Assembly: GCA_023974075.1 (NCBI GenBank)
Contig: CM043796.1
Coordinates: forward strand, 21,940,927 to 22,004,926
Source: Chaenocephalus aceratus
Lineage: Eukaryota; Chordata; Actinopteri; Perciformes; Channichthyidae
DNA length: 64,000 nt
Direction of reading: 5' to 3'
Below the pieces are notes generated by a model. That model was not told the origin of the DNA, ran no database searches, and saw nothing but the letters and a program-made list of their open reading frames with translations. This document shows, one piece after another, positions 1 through 13,033 of the stretch. Both the position numbers and the translations under genes were made by a program. The first letter of the stretch is position 1. Each line of letters starts with the position of its first letter.

Positions 1-59
1 GGAGGTGTGCGTGAAGGGAGGGTCTGGTGACCCAGCTGTGAGTAAGGTGAGTCAGAAAA

Positions 60-560
60 AGAAGAGCGAATATTATCAACCTTTTTTTCAAAGTAGTTAA
101 AGTCGCTTGACAGAAGGGGCTTTTGGGGGGTCCAAGAGGGTGGAAAAGATGGGAAATAGTTTTTTGGGATTGGAATAGGAAGATTGGATCTTATCTTGAA
201 AGAAAGTGCTTTTTGCCTGCGAGATCGAAGCAGAGAAAGAGGAGAGGAGAGCCTGATAGGTTAGGAGGTCGTCATGGTGTTTGGATTTCCACCATTTCCG
301 CTCTGCTGCGCGAAGGATGGTTCTATTAGCACGCAGTGCGTCATTTAGCCAGGGAGCAGGAGGGGACTGACGAGCCTGCCGAGATGTGAGAGGACAGAGA
401 GAGTCCAGAGAGGATGAGAGAGTAGAGAGGAGAGTTTCTGCAGCAGAGTTTGGAGGCAGGAGTTGGAACGAGTCAGAGGAAGGGAGGGCTGAGAGCACCA
501 ATGAGGCAAAGGTAGAGGGGGAGAGGGAACGAAGGTTACGGCGGACAGGTGCAGGATGAG
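60..560 (-). pseudogene. LINE ORF2 fragment, endonuclease-RT linker region
   Basis: On the minus strand an open frame (501-97, with sense-like wording extending upstream to about 540) contains PWLNDALRANRTILRAAERK, then HHDDLLTYQALLSSFSASIS and QDKIQSSYSNPKKLFPIF. This pattern (PWL...R..R.AER...Y..L...F...I..AK...+..KI......PK.LF) is the segment between endonuclease and reverse transcriptase of non-LTR retrotransposons. No catalytic part is inside the window, and the frame stops at 97. Confidence 0.7.
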
Positions 561-586
561 AAGAGATTAGTTTGTTATGTATATAT

Positions 587-880
587 TAGGGCTGTCAGTC
601 GATTAAAATATTTAATCGCATGATTGTCCATAGTTAATCGCGATTAATCGCGAATTAATCGCACATTTTTGATCTGTTCTAAATGTACCTTAGAGGAATA
701 TTTTTCAAGTTTTTAATACTCTTATCAACATATGAGTGGACAAATATGCTCTATGCAAAATGTATTATCATTTGAACAATGACAAATATTCTCATGAATA
801 TTAAACACAACAACCTCTGAACATTACAAATATTCGCCTCAATTCAACCTGGAACCTCTCTCATTCAATAATACAATACA

Positions 881-916
<36 letters not shown>

Positions 917-1403
917 TGGATCGTTGGAGCTATGTGCAACTCAAGGCATATGCTCGAACGGGAGCTGCATGGGCGCTGCAATCATGTTGCGCACTATCCG
1001 TGCTGAGTGTGCTGACTTTTCGTACAATGTCCCACTGTCTGCTACCTGCATAAAGTCAAGTGCTCTGCGCAGTTGTCGGCGAAATGTCGCTCCTCTGTTT
1101 TCATTTAAACAGCTCCTTATATCCGTTAGCGCAGCTAGCTAGCACCAGATGCTAACAACAACAATGCACGTAAGGTCTCTCTCTCGCTCGAGCCACACAT
1201 ACACACACCCGATGGCCAGTCGGTGCCTGCCGGTGAGCGTGGAAGTGTGGTCTGCCGCAAGCGGACAGCAGGAGCGGGGCTGTCAGCATCAGCTTGTAGA
1301 TGGTATTTTAAACTTGATGCGCCCGGAAACTACGGGGCGGCCGAGGAAAAAAATACACATGCGTTAATCGCGTTAAAATAATTAGTGGCATTAATTTTTT
1401 TTT
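587..1403. mobile_element. hAT-type relic with TTAATCG-rich ends
   Basis: Begins TAGGGCTGTCAGTCG, a common vertebrate hAT-type terminus, followed by several TTAATCGCG repeats. The right side (GCGTTAATCGCGTTAAAATA) is the matching sub-terminal region, but the last bases are missing. The inside carries a (GT)n tract and a segment from about 1117 to 1200 that also occurs near 11846. No target duplication was found. Confidence 0.65.
883..915. repeat. (GT)n microsatellite
   Basis: Sixteen GT repeats inside the hAT-type relic. Confidence 0.95.
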
Positions 1404-1939
1404 GCTGCCTAACCTGATTGGCACTATCAACATTTAATTCCACCCTTTCTTATATTGGACAGAGATGTGATAAGCAGGGACATTAATAACATGATTCTGA
1501 ATGAGGGGTCCTTTTTTGAATGGGTACTCTTGCGGTAAAACTCCTTCACCAAGGGAGCATGTGACAGAAATATACAGAGAAAGGTGCAATTACTGCTCGA
1601 CCAAACGGACCAATCAGGTGCCAGTTGGCCCATTGTTCTCATTCCACAGGGAGAGTAATTCAGGGCTGAAAGGGCATTGATTGCACCGCTCCAAAAATCC
1701 AACTCCAAATCCATGAGAATGCTACTCCAGTGAGAATGCAACAGGACTGTGAATGGACTGCTGATAGAGACAGACTGCCCCTCTGAGATCAATGCAAGTG
1801 TTCTGAAAGAGGAACTGAGGTCATTGCTATTTGCTTTCCCAGCCTTTAAAAAACATGCTTGCTTTTCCTCAGTCTCTTGTCTTCCTTTAGTTCCCATCTA
1901 TACAAAAATAAAAGTTTGAATCATACTTTTTTTTCTCTC
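1404..1939. other. Intergenic; nothing recognised
   Basis: No convincing coding region. The 156-codon minus-strand frame at 1897-1427 has no motif. Confidence 0.5.
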
Positions 1940-2342
1940 TTTCAGGTTCATATTTATGTTGTGCCTCTACTGCGACATGTTTACATGCTCCAATGTTCAA
2001 AAAGTGCTTTATTTTGTTTCTCTATGTCTGAAACCAGAGCCAAGTCCGCTCTGATTGGTTAGCTGGCCGGCTCTTTTGTGATTGGTCAACCGCTTAGAGA
2101 TATGTTGGAAATGTTCCGCCCCTTAGTCTATCGTACAATGTGTTGGAGTGCTAGCCAATAGAAGCATCAGTGTTACATAGTGATGTACTAAGTTACGAAA
2201 ATAAACAAAGGAGTCCAATGCCCATTGTGTGTGTGGAAGAGAAACTAGGGCACTTTGGGATTTTAGCCTTTGCAGACCATTTACATGCACACAAAACCCA
2301 TACTAGAGGAAATTAAAACCCAAAATGCACAATAGGGCCTTT
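1940..2342. mobile_element. TTAA-type MITE relic, left end missing
   Basis: The right end reads GCACAATAGGGCCTT followed by TTAA (2343-2346). The interior has GCTCTGATTGGTTAGCTGGC and TGTGATTGGTCAACC, a wording common to fish TTAA-type MITEs and repeated in part at 35930. The left terminus is not recognisable. Confidence 0.5.
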
Positions 2343-2346
2343 TTAA

Positions 2347-3466
2347 CACTTTGACTAATGTATGTACATTCCAAAGTGCCCAATGGTATACATTCCCAAC
2401 AATGAAAATGTAAAGAGTTAAATTCCTGAAGTATCTTTCAAGTTTCTTCTGATGTGCTACTCTCATTGTTCAAGGAGCTATAGTAGCCTAACACAATATA
2501 TGCAACGTGGAATGGAAGGGAAATCCATATCCTATTAGTTTTTCAAAACGCAGAGGTGACTACAGGGGAAAGTGTCACAGGCAGGCAGGTGACATACCAT
2601 ACCGTACCATTTATTCCTCTTCCCTCAAGACCATTAGGTCCGTGTGCACTTACGCCTTCATCCATTATGCATGGCATTCCATTTGAACCAGCAGGCCTTA
2701 GAACAACACAGTGGGACATGGTGCAAACCATTTGTTCATACATTAACCAAATACCATCACCGATTCACCATTTTTACATTTCTACCATTTTTATATTTCA
2801 TCTATGCTCGGATTTTTATATATTATGTTATAAGGAAAAACACATTTATTCTGTAATTTCCTGTATGGCCTTATTGTATTAAAAAAAATGCTGACACAGA
2901 TGTATATTCTCATTGTGGAGTAATATTTATCATTTTGGCACACACATGTCATTTTATGTAAATCAATTTCATGAGGGACTGATGCCAGGCAGGAAGAATG
3001 TGTTTTGCAACACATACAAAGCAGAGGTTATTAAAGTACAGTTTTGACATTTTTTTATTGAACATACATTTAGAACATTTATTCTGTGTATACCTAGTCC
3101 AGCATATTTGTGTTCTAGTTATTCTTTTAGTTATTTCTTAATGAGTACAAAAGAATGATAAACATTTTTCTTTTGTCTCTGCCTGATGTAAAAAAACTAT
3201 AACCTTCACAGCATTGTAATAATTCCTGTATTTTATGCTCATTTTATTCCATTTTAGCTTGTTCTATTTGTTTTTTATTGCTTTTTATAGACTGTGTCAA
3301 ATATGTTTATTTTAAAAGCACTTTGAATTGCCTTGTGTTGAAATCTGCAATGTCAATAAACGTGCCTTGCTTTGGATGTGAGTATTACTTGGTTAATATA
3401 TATTGTTTTATTGTAGCAGCTTTTGCAAAATACATACTAACATATTAAGTTGTTAAGGTGTTTGTA
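2347..3466. other. Intergenic AT-rich; nothing recognised
   Basis: No motif-bearing ORFs or terminal repeats seen. Confidence 0.5.
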
Positions 3467-4001
3467 CACTGAACAAAAATATAAACGCAACACTTTTGTT
3501 TTTGCTCCCATTTTTCATGAGATGTGAGGGGTAGGGTTAGGGTAATGTTGTGAATCGAGTGGCCCATGGTGGTGGTGGGGTTATGGTAAGGGCAGGCGTA
3601 TGTTATGGACGACGAACACAGGCCACTCGATTCACAACATTACCCTAACCCTACCCCTACCCCTCACACCAGATACTAACTGGTTTTCGGACCCCCCCAG
3701 ACCCCCCAAATAAAGCAAAACTGCACATTTCAGAGTGGCCTTTCATTGTGGCCATTCTAAGGCACACCTGTGCAATAATCATGCTGTCTAATCAGCATAT
3801 TGATATGCCACACCTGTGAGGTTGGATGGATTATCTCGGCAAAGGAGAAGTGCTCACTATCACAGATTTTTTCAGATTTGTGAACAATATTTGAGAGAAA
3901 TGGTTATTTTGTGTATATAGAAAATGTTTTAGATCTTTGAGTTCATCTCATGAAAAATGGGAGCAAAAACAAAAGTGTTGCGTTTATCTTTTTGTTCAGT
4001 G
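3467..4001. mobile_element. Internally deleted Tc1-like element with fold-back centre
   Basis: The termini are long inverted repeats starting CACTGAACAAAAATATAAAC and ending with the complement, flanked by TA on both sides (3465-3466 and 4002-4003), the Tc1/mariner target. A remnant of transposase survives at 3565-3621 on the + strand (GGGGVMVRAGVCYGRRTQ, like the DDE-domain VMVW.G region). The last codons (HTRY and stop) lie near 3665. Between them most of the gene is deleted. A second inverted repeat (3524-3564 against 3621-3666) makes an inner hairpin. Confidence 0.85.
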
Positions 4002-4003
4002 TA

Positions 4004-4799
4004 GAAGCACAACAACACACATATAATAGTTTGTGCGTTGGAAATACCAGTTGCTGTTTTTTTCTCTCTTTAATATCAAACAAATGCATATCTTTGGTAC
4101 TGGCTTTACAAATTAAATTCAAAACATAATAAGCGGATAGGGGAAATTATGAAAGCAATTTTTTTTTAGCAAATTTAACTAACCTCTCACAACAAATTTG
4201 TTTTTATTTAATATATATGCTCTGAAAACGTTCCATTATATTGAATGGTTTACTTTCATAAAAGTCAGAAATAATGGTGATGGTCCAATCAAATTTAATT
4301 CACAAGTTTATTGCATCCCATCTGCTGATGACTGCATGGATTGCCAAAAGCAACTTTGCTGATGTTTTAATCACATTATAGAAGGGTGATATTAAATAAA
4401 CACTCTTGTGCTTATAAAATAAGATTGTTTAGAAATTGTGGTAAAAAAAAGGAAAGAAAACACTGCACCAATTATGTATATTTAAACGCAAATGTGTAAT
4501 TTACCCCAAAATGTAAAAGAAAAAAATCACAATTTAGCCTACATATTTTACTGCAGATTTGAATATGTTTCATGCACTCTCCCCACTTTATTTAATCTGT
4601 ACTGCATGGCTGCAGCTTTGCATGCATAAAATGCCTCTATGCTATGCTAAATTCTGACTCCAGGCGGTCTTTGCTTTGAAGCATACCCCAGCTGCCAAAC
4701 AAAAAAACGTTTTGACTTGAATAGGATTCCAAAATTAAAGCAACATCCCATTCTCAAAATCATTACATTCATGTGTGACATGGTCCTTAATGGTTCCAA
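4004..4799. other. Upstream region of phf24; nothing recognised
   Basis: AT-rich DNA between the Tc1-like element and the promoter. It may contain regulatory sites that I cannot identify without alignment. Confidence 0.5.
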
Positions 4800-4907
4800 C
4801 CAATCAACACACTCCAGGTGCACCTACAAGTTGTTAACCTACAATGACTATAACTCGCAGCAGGGCTCTCTGGAGGGGGAGGGGGCTGAAATACGATGCT
4901 TATAAAT
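4800..4907 (+). promoter_or_regulatory. Putative phf24 core promoter (CCAAT and TATA boxes)
   Basis: A TATAAAT box lies at 4901-4907 and a CCAAT pentamer at 4800-4804, about 100 bases upstream. This spacing fits a TATA-type vertebrate promoter with a start near 4930. A transcribed leader ending in a strong splice donor follows at 5293. That this drives phf24 is inferred from strand and from the absence of another gene between here and the first coding exon. Confidence 0.5.
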
Positions 4908-4929
4908 CCCCGAATTGAACTTCAGTGGC

Positions 4930-5292
4930 CGCCTTTGAGTCTCCTCCTGCCTACAACAGCCTGCACGCTGCGTGTCTCCTCAGATGCTGAGGGACTAGCT
5001 CAGGAAGGAGGAGGGTGGAGGAAGAGAGAGAGGAAGATTTCAGCACCGGAGCTGTCCGCGGAGAAGACTCAGTTCCTGCTCAAAGGAGACAAGCTGCTTC
5101 CGACTGTACATTTCCACAGTGGGATCTAGAAGAGGGGGAAGGAATAATAAACTGCTGTGCCATTCATCTCTCTCGGGAGGGGGGCTTCAGAATCACATTC
5201 AAGTGAAGTCTTGCCATGCTGGACGGCCGGGCTTGAGACGCAAAGGACAAAGTCTCCACATAAGCTGAACAGCAGCCCTTTCACTCTTTACG
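4930..5292 (+). other. phf24: phf24 exon 1, noncoding 5' UTR (predicted)
   Basis: The segment between the TATA box and a strong donor (GTGAGT at 5293-5298) is GC- and purine-rich compared with the AT-rich surroundings. It holds a short upstream ORF: an ATG at 5216 opens six codons and stops at 5236. No long reading frame matches PHF24, and the true start codon is in the next exon. The 5' end is uncertain by tens of bases. Confidence 0.5.
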
Positions 5293-8200
5293 GTGAGTCC
5301 ACACAATGCCACAAGGTTACATAGGAAACCAAGCGGGACACTACGCAAGGTCTATTTTTAGTTTTTATGAATGATGTTGTAAACTGTAGCGGGACCCGTA
5401 TTTATTGGGAAGCCTCATTACGGATGGGATGCATATGTAGGTCAGCACGAAAAAGGGGGAAAGGAGAGTTGCTTTTGTTTCATACAAATCTGCAGAAATT
5501 GTGGCAAAAATGTGGGAGTTCTGGCATGTACGTCATTGGCTGCTTTTCTTTTTCTATGACCTTATAGGAAGTTGCATCCATTCTGCAACTAATGGCACTG
5601 GCTGCATAATTCTGAATTCTCTGTAGCAGATGTAATGTACTTTGCTCCGTCCCACAGGGGAGTGCTGCCGTCCATTAAGCTCTCCATCAGTCTTTGCTCA
5701 CAACCCCTTGTTGTTGCTATCTCCCAGCTCACAGAGGGCTTCACAAACCAGCCAATACGAGTCCTTGTGTGTGTGTGAGTGAGTCCTGCTCCTCACTCTG
5801 TGACAGATCCCTGCAGCCTGAGCTCTGCTTATTGTCAGACTCTCTCTGAGCGTCAAGGTTGGCACAGAATCCCTTCGCCTGGCAGCGCCTGCATGCCAAC
5901 GTGATGTCTCCAGTCTAACGATGCATTGAGATTTAAATTCCTCCTCCATTCAGGCACTATTTTCCTGAATCTCACACCCCCCCGTGTACATTTGCTAAGC
6001 CTTGAGCATGCTTTATTTGTGTGCACAGGTACAAGTGTTGAAGAGGAGGCAAGACATACCCAAGGGAGAGTTGTTGTTTCATGCACATAGAAGTGTTTAT
6101 CTCGGGGCAATGAGATATTTATTTGGTTTATTTAGCCCTGTGTGTCCAAGTGCACGTACATGTTGCATGTTTTTTTAAATGGCTGTCAATGATTCCACTC
6201 AGTGGTTATCACAGCGATCAGGGTGAACTCGTTAGTGTAATTAGTTCCAGGTCTTTGCTTCCCTGGTCCGTGGGTGAGGTCTTCAGCTAAAGGGGGATTA
6301 ATTCCCATGAAAAGGCGTGCTTTGTGGTGCTCCCATTCAAAATACCTCCCCCCCCCTCTACCGACCTCCTCTTCTGAAACAAGGAATGAAAAGGAGGGCT
6401 GGTTGGGATTCTGACCAGCACATAACAGTGACATCCAACAGCTTTGGGAAAGGGAATCATACAGTGAGAGAAACAACATAGCTAGAAACAGATTAGCCTC
6501 TTTTTCATGCTTTTATGAGGTAAAATGTGTGTTAACGTAACAGTTTGTCGGACAAATGTCGTTCGTTAACGGGGTCTGTTGTCTAGTTGGGTGAATAGAA
6601 TGTAATATTTCAGATTTACATGATTGTACTTGACATGTTTGGTTCTTATCTTTACTCAATGGTTCCCAGGTTGGTTATTGGATCATCCAATTACATTTTC
6701 TCCAATTAAAGCACTGGATATTTACCTCGCCATTGATCTAAACCACTCTATAGTTGAACTGTTAGCAACACTTAGGCTTCAACCTGACGACTGACTGCAA
6801 AATGTCTTGGTTTGTTTTAAGCGGTCCTAAGTCATAACGCTGGAAACCACTGATGTCCCTTTGAAAATAATTATTGTCTCCCAAAAAAAAAGTTTTTAAA
6901 GCATTTTTCAAAAATCTTACGAGGAAAACTGCCAGTGGAATTTGTGATTCCTTTGAGGTCACCCTCAATTATGTTTTTCTTTGGAAAATTTAAGCAACTT
7001 GACTGGCACTTCGAAGAGCGCAGACCAATTTTTCCAATTATTTCGACACCACATGAATGCAGCCTTAAATGCTCCATCTTGCAGTGTTGACACAAGTGCC
7101 GAATAGTTTGTGCATCTGCTTCCCTAAATCGGATTCCCTTCAGAAATGAAATGGGTTCTTCCTTGGCTCATAATACACCCTTTCTCCAAGTTTCATTAAA
7201 ATGGAGCGGGACGTTTTTTCCGTAATCATGCTGACAGCCATCAGACAAACCGAGTCGGAAACATAACCTTCTTGTTGGAGGTAATGATAATTATAAGGTT
7301 CACCATTAAAGGTTAAGTCATTCTAGCTAACGTGCTAAACGGGGCAGTCTTAATAACTTTGAGCAACATATTAAAGCATTACCCTTTTTGGCACCTGGAC
7401 AGCACAATATATTACTGGGGAAAAAAAAGTAATGGTGGACTATTTTTCCGTAGACTGATAAATGGCTGTTGTATAAGCCCCTGCAGATCGCAATAACCTC
7501 CCCATGGTGACACTTGGGCAGCGAAGCACTGAATACTAATAAAGACCTTAAGGTATCCCTGTTGGCTTCTAATACACTGCTTGCGGAAGAAAATGGATTC
7601 CAATTCAAACCAAATTCCTTGTTAAGCATGTTATATATATATATTATATATCAGTTTTTCCACCGGCATGTGTGACAAAAATAGATCCACCAACATTTCT
7701 TGGGTGCATAACATTCACAAAATAACTATGGGTTGGAATTAGGAGCTTCGCAAATGCGATAACTATGGACCAGCGATGCGTTTGATGCCTTTGTTGTTGT
7801 CCCGACGTGGTCTGATAGTGTTAAATTAATGAGTAAAGTGCAGACTGGCTTCAACAGGATAACTCAGAGTAGCAGAAACAAAATCACAAGGATTTGAGGA
7901 GCACTTTGGTGCCACCTCCCTTTGAAATAATCAATATTTAATTAAAACCAGGGTAATCCTGAGAGCTACATCATCTGAGAGCTCGTTACAGTGAATTGTT
8001 GACGTAAATCACATATACAGTTTCTGGAAGAGTATATAGAGTGTCAGAGAAAATGGGGACATAAAATGAAAGATATACTTGGAATATGGATGAAAACAGC
8101 AGAATACCGGATCCGAGACACAAAGGCGATGCAATACCGGCAGCTTGAGAATATGCTATCACAGTGCTGCATGACAGAATAACATTTCCTCTGCTATATG

Positions 8201-8914
8201 TCAGGTTCAGCCCCAAGGAGTGGCCCTGATTCTCTTCCACTCGTCCAGATCTTTTTTTATCCAGAGGCATTTAAATCATTCAGACGGGTCCAGAAGGGAA
8301 AACAGAGCAGCACATGTAGCTGCTTCTGCAGGAGTCTACTGAACGCCAAGCGTTCTATGGACTTTTTGTGCCATCCTTTCCCTCAAATGTAATATCAAAA
8401 GTGATTTTGGGTGACTGCTAAGCCTGAGTGACATCATTTTTTCAAATAATTTTTAGGGAATTAATAACAACTTCACTTCGATTATTTCTGTTGAAAAAGA
8501 TTTAAAAACACAGAAGTACCTCCGGGTATATTGCATATTCATGTCAATGAAGAAAAAACATGAGAAAAGGAGAGAATTTGGATACATTATTGAAACATTT
8601 AATTTGTGGTTTAGAAAAGAAAATGAAGTCTTTAATAATCCTTTGTTGCACAGGAAATGTGTGTGTGCAAACAGGCCAGGGTTGATTCAGGAAGTTGGCA
8701 GTGTTGGCCAACTTATTTAAAATATGTTAGCAATCTTTGCAATTGACTGTTTTAATAACTCCAGTAATGAGTTAAATTACCCTTCATTTTATTATGGTTT
8801 ACTTCATCACATATTCAGTATGCGTCTGAAAAAAAGGCAGAATAAATTGTCAAATGTAGTCCTAAAGTAAACACAATGATGATGGTTTTCCGTACTTATT
8901 ATTTGCCATCTGTT
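5293..8914 (+). other. phf24 intron 1, first part; nothing recognised
   Basis: Intronic DNA after the donor at 5293. Short ORFs here show no family motifs. I see no recognisable mobile element up to the hAT insertion at 8915. Confidence 0.6.
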
Positions 8915-9804
8915 CAGTGGTTGCGTTAGACTTTTCGTTGTCCGTCATTTGATGAACAGAGACACCGACCGTGTGGTCACTTTTCATGTCAACACGAACA
9001 TGAATGATTTATTTTTTCCTGTACTGACAGACAGCACAGCAGAGGGGGGCTGAGGCCGCTAAAAACACCGCGACCATTGTGCCTAAACAGGCAAATATGA
9101 ACAATGCCATCGTTTTAAATGAGACAATTACAATCAAAATATGAACAAAACATGTACAAGAACAACTCAATTGACTTGCTGTAGCCTGAACGCTGATTTC
9201 TGCATCGTCGTGCACCCTCGGACAAATCCGTTACTCATCTTAGCTTTTCTACAGGTGTCGCAGAACATTTTTGCCATCTTCCCTCCTCTGCCACTTAAAC
9301 TCTTGCTCCCACTGAACCCGGTACTCCCGCTTGAACTCCTTGCCGCTGGCTGAACGTTGTCAGTTTTAGTCTTACTGGCTTGTCCTTCATCCCCCACCGC
9401 ATAAATCCCTCTGTTTTCACCTCGTTTATCCACACCATCACAATTACTGGGCTTATTACAAAAGCTTCGGACGATCAGCTGCCGTGACATTTTGCGATTG
9501 CTAAAGCCGGTTAAACAACGAGGTCAAAAACAAGACTAGACAATAGAGCCACTTAATATGCACACACTCGCCACCAACTGGACATGGGTGTGAATGACTA
9601 AATGATAATTACAGACTACAGTAGAGTACAGTAGATCGCCCTCAGTCTACCTGGCCACTAAGGATGTAATATAATGTGGGCCGCTGGTGGACATTTTGGC
9701 GCTGTTCCGAGTTGTGTTCTAAACTGTCAAAATGACGGCCTGCTTTCAGATGTGTTAGAAAAAATCCGTCATTGACGGAAAATATTCGGTTAACGCGACC
9801 TCTG
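8915..9804 (-). mobile_element. hAT element, 890 bp, perfect 8-bp target duplication, zinc-finger ORF remnant
   Basis: The ends are inverted: CAGTGGTTGCGTTA on the left, and the complement of CAGAGGTCGCGTTA on the right. The identical octamer CATCTGTT lies on both sides (8907-8914 and 9805-9812). On the minus strand an open frame (9490-9167, 107 codons) ends in KMAKMFCDTCRKAKMSNGFV and GCTTMQKSAFRLQ, resembling the Cys-rich N-terminal zinc-binding region of hAT-derived transposases. The rest of the transposase is absent, so the element is a non-autonomous deletion derivative. Confidence 0.88.
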
Positions 9805-9812
9805 CATCTGTT

Positions 9813-11340
9813 ATAAATTACTTTTCACAATGCATAATGGGATGCTTTGAGTCCGCTAAATTAGGATATGATTATTCAGGAATTTTGGACATAGCGTAAA
9901 TAGTACAACAACTTTAACCATAGCGGGAGTTGTTCGCTCCCTGTGCTAAGTGTATGTCAGCTGACTGAAAAACACTCTGATACAACCCAATTGTCAAAAA
10001 TATAGAGCATAATTTACACCAGTAGCTGTAATGGACTTTCTTGAACTCTTTATCGTATTTTTAGCATTGTCAGATTTCAGCGATTAACAACAAAAATAGG
10101 ATAGTAACAAACCATTGGATTCACATGGATATACATGCGTGTCTTTATTCTGTAGATACTCACTCAAGTGCTGTCATGCATGGAGAACAAACCATCACCT
10201 ATCTCTCTAGTGAGTATAAAGAGCACGCAGGCGTTGAGCTACACACATCTTGCTGTGGTTTGGCAGGAAAGAGGTTGATGGGTTTGACAGCCCTGTGGTC
10301 AGAAGCTTTCCAATCTGAGACTTGTGATGCAAACAATTCACAGGTTGCTCACCACTGTCTAATAAACTGAGGTATCAAAGCCATGCAGGCACTGACCCAT
10401 TTGTGTCAGAATAGACCTGTACTCTTGAGAGGAAAAACAGCATGAGACCCTTATTTAACATTTATGAGTTAACCTGAAAATGACAAGGTCTTCTGCATGC
10501 TCAGCAGTTTCCTTATCCAGTATTGTTTGAAGAAAATATATTTGTGACAGGTACATTACCTAGCATCTCGTCTTCCGCTTTCCTTTGAACACACAAGAGT
10601 GAACATTTCCGTTATTGAATTATTGTGAAAAAACAATAGTTATTAATAATGCAGGAAAATAGCACCATTGTCTACTCTTATCATTTTGTTATGTACGTCT
10701 GTATTGTTTGTTAGTTGAGGGAGAGGTTTTTAATTAGAGTTATGACTTCCTTTCAAAAGGATATATACGGTATCTGTGCCATTTACTACCGCCATTTATT
10801 TGATGTACTAAGGCCTTGGGGCTTAATAGCACTTAGTTTATTATTATTGTTTCGTTTTTTCTCGCTTGTGTTTATGATTATGAAGCCTGTTCACTTTGAT
10901 AGCCATTAAAGAGCAATTTCTTTATCATCCCTTTTAAAATGACACGGCCCATTATCTGCACTGCTCAGCGTTTGAGCATCCAACTGTGGTGGCAGCATCT
11001 GAGCATTATATCAACCATACAGTATAAGTTATGTCATTCTGCCCTCAAGCATGCAAAAGCCTTAAAACGTGCTTATTTGCTTGGGTTCTTGTGAAAGAGG
11101 CTGCAGTTTACAAGTTGGCATTTCTGGCATCCAAAGGCTGCTGCTGTCTCATTTCTGTGCCAGCGATGCTCTGAGCCAGAGTGGGAAGGTCACTTCAGTG
11201 GATAATTATGTCCCTATAACAGCAAGTCTGACAGCAGCCAGCTCTGTCCCCCTTATTTTCACCAACACCCCTGCCTCTGTTAGTACACATGTACTGACAT
11301 AAACATCTGTATCATCTGTTGTAGACCCAAATAAATAAAA
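9813..11340 (+). other. phf24 intron 1, middle part; nothing recognised
   Basis: AT-rich intronic sequence between the hAT element and the repeat-rich block starting near 11460. No coding or terminal-repeat signal was seen. Confidence 0.5.
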
Positions 11341-11459
11341 TAAAATAAGAACTCATTCTCAATAAAGATAAACGAACATTTGATTAATATTGATTTGAGT
11401 GCACAAAAGAAATAAAATAATTGTGAGAAGAAAAAGAGATATGTTATCTATCAAAACCC

Positions 11460-12329
<870 letters not shown>

Positions 12330-12330
<1 letters not shown>

Positions 12331-12565
12331 TCAAAAATCGAATGGGTGCTGGCCATTGGCCTAATCATATCACCTGTGTTGGCTTTATGTTTTTGGTCAA
12401 AAATGTGTTTGTTTCACATTTGCATTGATGTAATCAATATTTGTTCTAATTTAATAAAAATAATAATAATAATTTTCGGAAAAAAAAAACACATTTCTTG
12501 GGGGTGCTTTGGCAATCCTGGGGGGTGCTTCAGCACCCCCTAGCTCCCCCCTGGCGCCGCCCCTG
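12330..12565. repeat. DNA transposon end, relic
   Basis: Ends in GGGGTGCTTCAGCACCCCCT followed by AGCTCCCCCCTGGCGCCGCC and CCTGG, whose complement (CCAGGGGCGGCGCCAGGGG) is a frequent fish DNA-transposon terminus. The other end was not found. Confidence 0.4.
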
Positions 12566-12654
12566 GTTTAACAGGTTAACATTCATTGGATTGCACACTG
12601 TGTTTGTTTGTGTGGATATGTAGCAAATTAACATTTTAAAAATAGTACTTAAAT

Positions 12655-13033
12655 GTGGGGTAGGTAAGTTTGAGAAACCGGCTCGAGATACACTTTTTGT
12701 TGTATTCCATGGAATGCGCTTAACATCCCGATAGCAATGAATATCTGAAGTGCTTTGACAAAAAATCCATAAAAAAAATGTAATCTGTGGAAGCCATAGC
12801 GCTGTAAAAAGCACGACCAATCGTCTGAGCCGGCCCGGCTACAATAACTGGATGGCATACCTGCCTGTCAGCCTTCCATCTGTGCACAAACTTATCTCGT
12901 GCCCTCATTGGTCATGTGCGCGATCGTGTGTGTTGGAGGAGGGGCTCTGTAAGGAAGTGGCAGATTTCTTCCGGCTGTGTATTTTCAAATTCTCGCGCAC
13001 TCGTGCTGGTTTCTCCAAAATTACCTACCCCAC
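12655..13033. mobile_element. MITE, 379 bp, TIR GTGGGGTAGGTAA
   Basis: Inverted termini of about 23 bases: GTGGGGTAGGTAAGTTTGAG at the left, and the complement of GTGGGGTAGGTAATTTTGGA at the right. Neighbouring sequences ACTTAAATG and CCTTCAATG could be an imperfect target duplication. No coding capacity. Confidence 0.75.

Noticed and set aside
1427..1897. 156-codon minus-strand ORF
   Set aside because: No recognisable motif, no exon signals and low-complexity AT-rich surroundings.
3524..3666. Interstitial telomere repeat
   Set aside because: Only one or two TTAGGG-like steps, explained by the inverted arms of the Tc1-like element.
9167..9490. A host zinc-finger gene on the minus strand
   Set aside because: The frame lies wholly inside a hAT element with a perfect target duplication and is a transposase remnant.
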